Shown here: positions 56,501 through 64,000 of the stretch, in pieces
Numbering within the stretch: the stretch's first letter is position 1
How the letters are laid out: each line of letters begins with the position of its first letter
NCBI GenBank assembly: GCA_032718475.1
Contig: JAUCBJ010008715.1
Coordinates: 1 to 64,000, forward strand
Source of the DNA: Nemertoderma westbladi
Taxonomy: Eukaryota; Xenacoelomorpha; Nemertodermatida; Nemertodermatidae
Length of the DNA: 64,000 bases
Direction of reading: 5' to 3'
Position numbers and translations under genes: made by a program
The notes under the pieces: model-generated
The model's input: only the letters and a program-made list of their open reading frames with translations
What the model was told of the DNA's origin: nothing
The model's database searches: none

Positions 56501-57975
56501 TGCCCATGGGGTACTGCCATGGTTGTGCCCATGGGGTACTGCCTTTGTTTTGCCCATGGGGTACCTCCCTTGTTGTAGCCATGGGGTACTGCCCTTGTTG
56601 TGCCCATGGGGAACTGCCTTTGTTTTGCCCATGGGGTACTGCCCTTGTTGTGCCCATGGGGTACTGCCATTGTTGTGCCCATGGGGTACTGCCTTTGTTT
56701 TGCCCATGGGGTACTGCCCTTGTTGTGCCCATGGGGTACTGCCATTGTTGTGCCCATGGGGTACTGCCTTTGTTTTGCCCATGGGGTACTGCCCTTGTTG
56801 TGCCCATGGGGTACTGCCATTGTTGTGCCCATGGGGTACTGCCTTTGTTTTGCCCATGGGGTACCTCCCTTGTTGTACCCATGGGGTACTGCCCTTGTTG
56901 TGCCCATGGGGAACTGCCTTTGTTTTGCCCATGGGGTACTGCCATTGTTGTGCCCATGGGGTACTGCCCTTGTTGTGCCCATGGGGTACTGCCATTGTTG
57001 TGCCCATGGGGTACTGCCTTTGTTTTGCCCATGGGGAACCTCCCTTGTTGTAGCCATGGGGTACTGCCCTTGTTGTGCCCATGGGGAACTGCCTTTGTTT
57101 TGCCCATGGGGTACTGCCCTTGTTGTGCCCATGGGGTACTGCCCTTGTTGTGCCCATGGGGTACTGCCCTTGTTGTGCCCATGGGGTACTGCCCTTGCTG
57201 TGCCCATGGGGTACTGCAATTGTTGTGCCCATGGGGAACTGCCTTTGTTTTGCCAATGGGGTACTGCCCTTGTTGTGCCCATGGGGTACTGCCATTGTTG
57301 TGCCCATGGGGTACTGCCCTTGTTGTGCCCATGGGGTACTGCCCTTGTTGTGCCCATGGGGAACTGCCTTTGTTTTGCCCATGGGGTTCCTTCCTTGTTG
57401 TACCCATGGGGTACTGCCCTTGTTGTGCCCATGGGGTACTGCCTTTGTTTTGCCCATGGAGTACCTCCCTTGTTGTAGCCATGGGGTACTGCCCTTGTTG
57501 TGCCCATGGGGAACTGCCTTTGTTTTGCCCATGGGGTACTGCCCTTGTTGTGCCCATGGGGTACTGCCCTTGTTGTGCCCATGGGGTACTGCCATTGTTG
57601 TGCCCATGGGGAACTGCCTTTGTTTTGCCCATGGGGTACTGCCCTTGTTGTGCCCATGGGGTACTGCCCTTGTTGTGCCCATGGGGTACTGCCCTTGTTG
57701 TGCCCATGGGGTACTGCCCTTGTTGAGCCCATGGGGTACTGCCATTGTTGTGCCCATGGGGAACTGCCTTTGTTTTGCCCATGGGGTACTGCCCTTGTTT
57801 TGCCCCTGGGTTACTACCCTTGTTGTGCCCATGGGGTACTGCCTTTGTTTTGCCCATGGGGTACTGCCCTTGTTTTGCCCATGGGGTACTGCCCTTGTTG
57901 TGCCCATGGGGTACTGCCTTTGTTTTGCCCATGGGGTACTGCCCTTGTTGTGCCCATTGGGAATTGTCCTTGATT
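53550..57975. repeat. 25-bp minisatellite, about 175 units, open in all six frames
   Basis: Unit gtgcccatggggtactgccc then ttgtt (25 bp; some units have 3 extra bases, ttcttgttgtg). The unit contains no stop codon on either strand in any frame, so very long overlapping open frames occur on both strands (up to 1,468 codons); these are not credible proteins. Larger blocks are themselves duplicated: a stretch with gaggtactgctcttgttgtg at 54750 recurs near 55385 and in variant form near 55815 and 56145. Units in the 53550-54750 part carry more length variants than those in 56500-57900. Confidence 0.97.
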
Positions 57976-58470
57976 AATCATCGATATTCTTAAGGGGGAC
58001 ATCGGAGGAGGTTCTAGCTTCTAGATTTTCAGACTTTTTTTATATATTTAATTTTTGAGGATTGAAAACGACTAAGTGAGATCTTTTAGTTCAGTCATTG
58101 ATGTCTGACATTCGACCGCTCTGCGCTTTTAAATAAATAGGTAACCATTTTCAAAGACCATTTTCTACTTATTACAATAACTGACCAATCATCTCCCAAA
58201 GGATAAACTTTTTAAATTTTTGAAAAAATGATCTTCTTTTGCGGTTTTGACACCTAGATTAATTTTCGGCGCTGTTTCCGAAAATGGCAAAATATATCGA
58301 AATTTTTTGGCGTTTGATGGTCTTTTTTGGTGTCAAATGTGGTTATAGAATTATATTCTCTAAATGCCGTGGATTTTCAAAATTTTATTTTATTCGAATT
58401 AACTTTGTAAAAGATTGCTTTGAGTCCTCATTTGTATTTGTTATATCTATTGTACGCCTATTGGTCAAGT
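57976..58470. other. AT-rich stretch without a recognised gene
   Basis: Nothing coding is supported. No strong repeat was seen. Confidence 0.45.
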
Positions 58471-58545
58471 GGTTCAGTAGCTCAGTCGGTAGAGCGTTGG
58501 AAATTATATGTGTAGTAGGTATTGAGTTCGAATCCTAGTAAGTGC
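58471..58545 (+). tRNA. tRNA-like sequence (probable SINE head)
   Basis: A box tagctcagtcggtagagcg and B box gagttcgaatcc are both canonical for RNA polymerase III, with normal spacing. The acceptor ends (ggttcag and taagtgc) do not pair, and the anticodon arm is irregular, so a tRNA-derived SINE or pseudogene is more likely than a working tRNA. Confidence 0.5.
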
Positions 58546-58609
58546 GAATTATTTTTTGTACAGAATTTCAACTCATTTAAATTGACCGCTACGAATTAAT
58601 TGCATTTGT

Positions 58610-58905
58610 CTGTACCAATGAGACTGTAGTTATTTGATTGTAACCAATGTCGTGCAAGTTATATATTAGCTGGACCAATAGCTATCTTTAAAAACCTGTT
58701 AGAACCTATAGAACAATCGAGAATTTTCTCGATTGATTGCAGCACAAATTTGCTATATAAAGGTGCGATTTGTTCATTAGTTATCTCAGTGCAATACCGT
58801 TTATTTCAGATTACATTGTACATATTATTATAATCTTCTGTAATAAAGTCAGAATTATCGCTAATCTGCCTTTTCTATCTGTTTTACCATGATTCACTAC
58901 GGTGA
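58610..58905 (+). promoter_or_regulatory. LTR-like promoter and poly(A) signal
   Basis: ctatataaagg (58753-58763) is a good TATA box, followed 80-90 nt later by AATAAA (58842-58847), the spacing expected for a U3-R-U5 arrangement. A hairpin (tcgagaattttctcga) lies just upstream. It could be the 5' LTR of the gag-bearing element further right or a separate solo LTR; no second copy is inside the window to confirm. Confidence 0.3.
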
Positions 58906-60750
58906 ACAAACCTAAGGGACAGGATGGCCGGCTAGAGATCGGGCCGCAGCAATGAACGGGAACATCGGGGGAATGTAGACAAGAGACAACCCGCAATACC
59001 ATCTTGAGTTATTCGCCCATCGCCTGAAAGGTTAGACAGCGTTCGACGCCTTGCTACCTAAGTGTAAGACCAAAAGATCAAAGGTAGAAGTAGTGGCACG
59101 CTGTGAGCCTAAAATTACATCTTAGGGACTGTACTGTCTTGATTCAGGAAAACCCACAGTAGACCTTCATATTCCTACGGGGAGAGGAGAGAGAGAGCAG
59201 GCAGATACTAGTACGCAGATAGGACGTAGGCACACCGGTACGAAGCATACAAATTGGTAGGGTGCAGCAAACTGTACGCCTAACTCTTGCTAAGTGCAGG
59301 TGCGTTTGCGACTATTTGCAGTACAACGGTGTCCATTGCATTAGAACTTGTAGGCTAGGAGGGTTGCTGTGTTTTCACCTGAATTGGGATTGTGCCGTTC
59401 AGGCGGTAGGGCAGTTTACAGCTAGGCGCAAATAAATTGAGGCTATTAGGGATACTAACATCTACCGTGTCCCCGCCAACGCCCTAATAGGAAGTTACCC
59501 AGCCTACCTAGGTGACTAAAATTCTAGATAGGACGCCAGGATAGCTATTAGTAACTGTACGCCTACAGTAGTAAACTAACACATCTCTTCTTAGTATCAG
59601 GGACCTGGTACCTAAAATTGCCGAATTCTGGGCGTAGCATTAACCTTATGCCTGAATTTGAGTCCTGGAAATACGCAAGAGGGGAAGGAACCTTATCATT
59701 CGTGAGTATTGGACCTACAAGTTACAAAATTAGAATATTCGTAAAATGCACACCGTACCCAGTAATTATATATGTGAAGGAGCAAAACTGTTTTGACCGT
59801 TCAGAATTAACACGCGCGTTAGAAATTATTTACACCTCAAAATATATAAAATTAACTTTTGTCTGCCTCTGTACCTAGCTAGCGTCCCTTCGCCCAACCA
59901 TATAAATCACACCACGGCAAAGTATACGAGCCCCTTAGTCCGTCAGTGAGTCAGCCTGATTTTAGGATTCGCTGCGCGGGATTTTGTTTTATCGAAGTTT
60001 GTCTGCTCGTAGACTGTTTTCTGCCTCACCGGTTATAAGAGATCGATACTGCAATATATTCGCTTACTTAGAGTTTACTGTTTTGGTGAGAAGGTCGGAT
60101 TTATGATTTGATTCACAAACTTTACAGTAGGATATTGCAGGTATTGTTACCGTCTCTTCCATTTAGTAGGAATATGTTCTACTGAACTACGGTTCGGTAG
60201 GACTAAAATTATTTGAAAATTTTGTATTTTGAGGTAAAAGTTTGTATTTGATTAGCTAAGTGCTAATTTTTTGAAATAAAATTTGATTTGAACCGCGTGT
60301 AAAATATTTTGGAATTGAATACCGGTGTTTAAAAGGGTTTAAATACCATATTGTACCGGTACAAAATTTTCGTAAAGTAAAACCTAACTCTTTTGTTTTT
60401 CAGGATTCAGAACTCATTTCTAGACTGTAACGGGAGCAAGACCGTGTTTAGCAAGTTTGGGAGATAGATAACCAACAACTTTGGTTGGGAAAATCGCGTT
60501 TCGTCCGCAACGCTGGAAACGGAAAGGTTCACGTTCGGTTTGTATCTGGGAATCTGTTTTTCTGGAGAATTATTGGAGTGGGTGAGTTCGAAAGGTTGCA
60601 TAAATAAGTTAGGCATTACCGTATTAGTTAAAATTATTGTGGGTTCCACTGTCTCAAGTATTTATGCATTCCGTATGATTTCTTTGTTCATTGCTGAATT
60701 AGTCCGTATTATTGTATTTAATTTACTTTTTGATAACGCATATCGTTATC
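58906..60750. other. No gene recognised; possible retroelement leader
   Basis: Several short open frames without domain similarity. Sequence is a mix of unique-looking and accggta-rich DNA. Confidence 0.35.
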
Positions 60751-60754
60751 CGAT

Positions 60755-60890
60755 TTATTTGTTATAAAATTGGCCGCTAGGCTAATTTTATTATATACTT
60801 ATTCCGTGACATTTATTTGCTGTAAAATTGGCCGTTTAGGCTAATTTTATCCATCTGCTATAAAATCGGCCGGTAGGCTAATTTTATATG
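60755..60890. repeat. Three tandem hairpin units
   Basis: The motif taaaattggccgctaggcta followed by attttat occurs three times at spacings of about 60 and 45 bp, with variants (ggccgtttaggc, cggccggtaggc). Each copy is an imperfect palindrome (taaaattggcc / ggctaatttta), so three adjacent stem-loops could form. Confidence 0.8.
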
Positions 60891-60912
60891 ACTGTAATTA
60901 GTACCGTTTAGA

Positions 60913-60920
60913 TATAAATA
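60913..60920 (+). promoter_or_regulatory. TATA box candidate
   Basis: TATAAATA lies 59 nt upstream of an ATG in a good context (accaaaatgag, 60972) that opens a 25-codon frame running into the palindrome. It may be the promoter of the retroelement to the right. Confidence 0.35.
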
Positions 60921-61026
60921 CAGTAAACTCGATACTTTGACACTCACTTTACTTGACTTACAACTACCAAAATGAGTGACAAACAAGACTATACGAAGAA
61001 TACACAAACCGACTATGACTCATGCT

Positions 61027-61388
61027 GTGACGGGATCATCCGGAGATGAACCCGATTTATCCTGTTTTAGTTCATGCGTCCCCGCCGTGTGAAAGAGTGT
61101 AAGTTGAGGTTACTGTTGTTCGTTATATTGTGATCTTGAGACGTGATATAGATATAGATATAGATTGATGTTATACACTGACGTTCACAGGTTGACGGGA
61201 TGACGGTAACTAAAATCCCGTCAACCTGTGAACGTCAGTGTATAACATCAATCTATATCTATATCTATATCACGTCTCAAGATCACAATATAACGAACAA
61301 CAGTAACCTCAACTTACACTCTTTCACACGGCGGGGACGCGTGAACTAAAACAGGATAAATCGGGTTCATCTCCGGATGATCCCGTCA
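61027..61388. repeat. Near-perfect inverted repeat, arms of about 170 bp
   Basis: The left arm (61029-61199) starts ctgtgacgggatcatccgga and the right arm (61217-61388) ends tccggatgatcccgtcacag. Only a few mismatches were seen (for example catgcgtcc versus gacgcgtga, and one or two length differences). The loop is about 17-20 bp (gatgacggtaactaaaa). A gtaactaaaatcccg phrase sits both in the loop and immediately outside the right arm. Confidence 0.95.
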
Positions 61389-62704
61389 CAGTAACTAAAA
61401 TCCCGGTACTTCCCTAATTGTAACTTACTGTACCACCAGTAACACTGAGATAACTGAGGTAATATGATTACTGCTTACTGGTTATATCGCACGGTGGCCT
61501 TATTGCTACTCAATCGGTGCCAGCCCCCCTCTGATTGGTTGCTACCCTTGTTGGCGCCCTTTGAGGTGTTCCCGTTCACCCCAGCTATTCTCTCCCTTGT
61601 CAGGATACTAACCCCTGACCCTTATTGTGTGCTTCTCCTTCCCATTCTGTTGGGGAGACACGAGTTGGTTTGGGACCTAATCTCGTGTCCCCCAATGTTG
61701 CTTATTGGCTTAACTTTGTGGAGTATTGGCGGGATTGATTCGCTAACACATGCGACGGAGATAAGTCAGCAGCGGAAGAACAACAGGGGAAGACTCGCGA
61801 GCCTACCGAACCTACACCGTGTGCGTCACCAGTACATCCAACGGGAGTACCGGATGCCGTAGTACGAGGCGACGGCAGGACCGAGGACTTTCTAACTGTT
61901 CCGCAACCTAGATACAGGGAAACGGACATGGTAAGTTCAGCAGGAAGCCAGGAGAGTGTGGTTAGAAGCGTCGGCGGATACATGGCGCATATAACCAGGA
62001 GTATTGGAGAAGGCCAACGCATATTAAACGAGTTGACCACTCCGATGTCTCGATTCGAGTTCTACACCCTCCAGGTTAGAGTACAAAATAGAGTACACAA
62101 GTCCGTAGATAACCTAATTGGTCTACAAGATCTAGCTAGACAGAGACAGGACATGGATACTCAACTTAGAATCCTCGAGAAACTAATGATCGCTAGAGAG
62201 AAACTGATTCAGTTTAAGTCGACGATTAGACAGATACAACAGGAACAAGCGGACCAGTTGTTAGGTGAGTCAGTTTCGGACGAATTATTACAACCCGAGG
62301 AAGAACAGGAACTGTACCGACTGGATGGACAATTGAAACACCTGACGGACCACTTACGCATGTGCGGCGAAGACGTCGGCGATTTGGAAACCGTGCCGGA
62401 ATATACGAGGGAAACTTCATTCGCACAAATCGAATCGGCACCGTGAATACTAAATCAATCGCTGGTAAGTATTCGTAGCGAAATCTGCGAGGGAAGTATG
62501 GTCACGTCAGAAGTTGCTCGACAACAGCAAGAATTCTACCAACAACAACGAGAGATCGAGGAACAAGCTCAACTTCTAGTGATGCAGGCAGCAGTAGAGG
62601 AAGAGAAGCTACGCGTTGCAAATGTAGCGAGAATCTCTCATCTACAGGAACAAGCTGAATTAGAAGCAGCTGAAGTAGAAAGGTTAGAGGTAGACATCGC
62701 CCAA

Positions 62705-62890
62705 CAAACGGCAGCGGTTGATTTAGCGCAACGAAACGCAGCGGTCGAGTTAGAGCGACAGATGGCAGCGGCTGATTTGGAGCGACGAAACGCAGCGGCT
62801 GATTTAGAGCGACGAAATGCAGCGGCTGATTTAGAGCGACGAAACGCAGCAGCTGATTTAGAGCGACGAAACGCAGCGGCGGAATTAGAG
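62705..62890 (+). repeat. 27-bp coding tandem repeat, about 6 units
   Basis: Units gcagcggctgatttagagcg then acgaaac encode A-A-A-D-L-E-R-R-N. The last unit leads directly into the second TGA, at a place where the other units have CGA. Confidence 0.93.
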
Positions 62891-63575
62891 TGAGAAAGAT
62901 TAGTTTCGGAAGCACGGGCCGAAATGAAAACACGGCAAATAAAAGCTCAATCCGCTATACGACAAGCGGAGTTTGAGGCGCAACGACAACAAACGGAACA
63001 ACGAGAGAAGACAGCTAAACTTCATTTCGAACTCGAGAAGAAGGCGAGAGAAGTAGCCGAAGCCAAGGAAAATCTGGATCTTCTAGCCCGCGATAGATCA
63101 ATGAGATCTCGTGACGGACATGATTTGGACCAGTTAGAGGTAAGACATCGCCTAATTCAGGAACGGAAGAAGGAAGGAAGCGTAGGAGCACCCGGACGGG
63201 AACGACAATTAGTAAAAGACTTGTGTCAACGATTCCCACAAGTAACTCCTATGTTTGCACCAATTATGACAAAGAAACCTGTTTCGATTGCGGGTAGTAG
63301 TGATATTTCTCCTATCCATGGTGCGACGGAACACAGGTTTGTTATTCCGGACAAGTTTACACCGCCAAGAGCAACGTCGTCGCCTATTCCAAAAGTCAAG
63401 GTAAGTAACCCGCCGATTACGGATCGTAGTAGTTTGTTGACTGGACCTGCACTACTGACGACTAAACAGGTGAGTCCACCGTCGACACCTAAACCCGTTA
63501 CACACTACGCTTACCCAATGACGTTTCGACCTACAAGGCCGGTAGATTCAAATGCTGTCATTCGCCCACCGGTTC

Positions 63576-63890
63576 AGTTTACATCGCAATCTACGACTTC
63601 GAGGAAGACTTGTGAGCCTACCGAACAACGGAGAACAGTGGATACGCGACCGTTCAATCAGTTTACATCGCAATCTACGACTTCGAGGAAGACTTGTGAG
63701 CCTACCGAACAACGGAGAACAGTGAATACGCGACCGTTCAATCAGTTTACATCGCAATCTACAACTTCGAGGAAGACTTGTGAGCCTACCGAACAACGGA
63801 GAACAGTGGATACGCGACCGTTCAATCAGTTTACATCGCAATCTACGACTTCGAGGAAGACTTGTGAGCCTACCGAACAACGGAGATCAG
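63576..63890 (+). repeat. 84-bp coding tandem repeat, 3.75 units
   Basis: cagtttacatcgcaatctac starts at 63576, 63660, 63744 and 63828. Each unit encodes 28 residues (QFTSQSTTSRKTCEPTEQRR then TVDTRPFN). Units differ by only one or two bases. Confidence 0.97.
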
Positions 63891-64000
63891 TGGACGATGT
63901 TCCAAAGCGAAACGTTAGAATTCGTACGACACAACGGACGCGAGCACGTCGACCACCATATCCAGATGATAGTAGTACTTCAAGCGAATCGGATTACCCG

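Larger units (their letters stand above)
61739..64000 (+). pseudogene. Gag-like frame of an LTR-type retroelement, two in-frame TGA codons, runs off the window
   Basis: One reading frame stays open from 61739 to the window end except for TGA at 62444-62446 and 62891-62893. It encodes a Glu/Gln/Arg/Leu-rich coiled-coil region (TQLRILEKLMIAREKLIQF, QQQREIEEQAQLLVMQAAVE), 9-residue coiled repeats, then a Pro/Thr/Ser-rich basic region with 28-residue repeats and an acidic PDDSSTSSESD tail at the edge. This resembles the N-terminal Gag of BEL/Pao-type elements, where such a tail precedes the conserved capsid region; no protease, RT or integrase lies inside the window to prove it. Probable initiation at ATG 61928, though the frame is open from 61739. 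A possible primer-binding-like ttggcgggatt precedes it at 61724. An alternative is a host coiled-coil gene. Confidence 0.55.

Noticed and set aside
53474-57977. Many very long open frames on both strands (up to about 1,470 codons)
   Set aside because: The 25-bp repeat unit has no stop codon in any frame, so these frames are automatic; no domain, start context or splice structure supports a protein.
58284-58538. An 84-codon plus-strand frame
   Set aside because: It runs into the tRNA-like sequence and shows no protein similarity.
61464-61862. A hydrophobic 132-codon frame before the gag-like region
   Set aside because: It overlaps the gag-like frame in another phase and has no family likeness; Leu-rich content is common in LTR leader sequence.

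Overview
The window looks like nuclear DNA of an animal, most likely a marine invertebrate and perhaps a deuterostome; I cannot name the species. It is AT-rich. Its host genes have short exons with GT-AG introns and metazoan protein families (DDX52, eS17/RPS17, theta-class glutathione S-transferase, calcyphosin-like). Much of the rest is transposons and minisatellites. No bacterial, CRISPR or viral gene system was seen.

Layout. 1-4777: gene-poor, small repeats and a dead 5'-truncated RTE-type LINE. 4778-30785 (+): a complete nine-exon DDX52 (Rok1-type) DEAD-box helicase gene; the exon lengths sum to 1,863 nt (620 aa plus stop) and every splice phase agrees. Its introns hold a foldback MITE, an inverted Penelope-like element, a LINE remnant split by a hAT-type MITE, a foldback element with inverted 53-bp minisatellite arms that carries an intact 3.75-kb RTE LINE, an antisense intronless RPS17, a second LINE remnant and four minisatellites or tandem duplications. 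32044-34603 (-): a five-exon GST theta gene (238 aa). 36078-36710 (+): an uninterrupted calcyphosin-like EF-hand gene. 39051-44473 (-): the last two exons found of an unrecognised single-pass membrane protein with a long repetitive tail. 44791-51817: a 7-kb DNA transposon with terminal inverted repeats, inverted 20-bp minisatellites inside its ends, an integrase-like DDE transposase and a convergent HECT-domain gene. 51995-53430 (-): a GC-rich 5'-truncated retroelement. 53550-57975: a 25-bp minisatellite with no stop codon in any frame. 57976-64000: an LTR-type retroelement 5' region with tRNA-like and hairpin sequences, a near-perfect 360-bp palindrome and a gag-like frame broken by two TGA codons and running off the window.

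The most interesting pattern is that exon-intron junctions are copied into tandem repeats. In DDX52 the donor junctions of exons 6 and 8 and the acceptor of exon 6 are themselves duplicated or amplified, and the array in intron 7 starts at the exon 7 donor. In the membrane-protein gene a 1.5-kb array has units that match the TM exon's donor junction. A second recurring design is a transposon whose inverted arms are minisatellites, seen in two unrelated elements.
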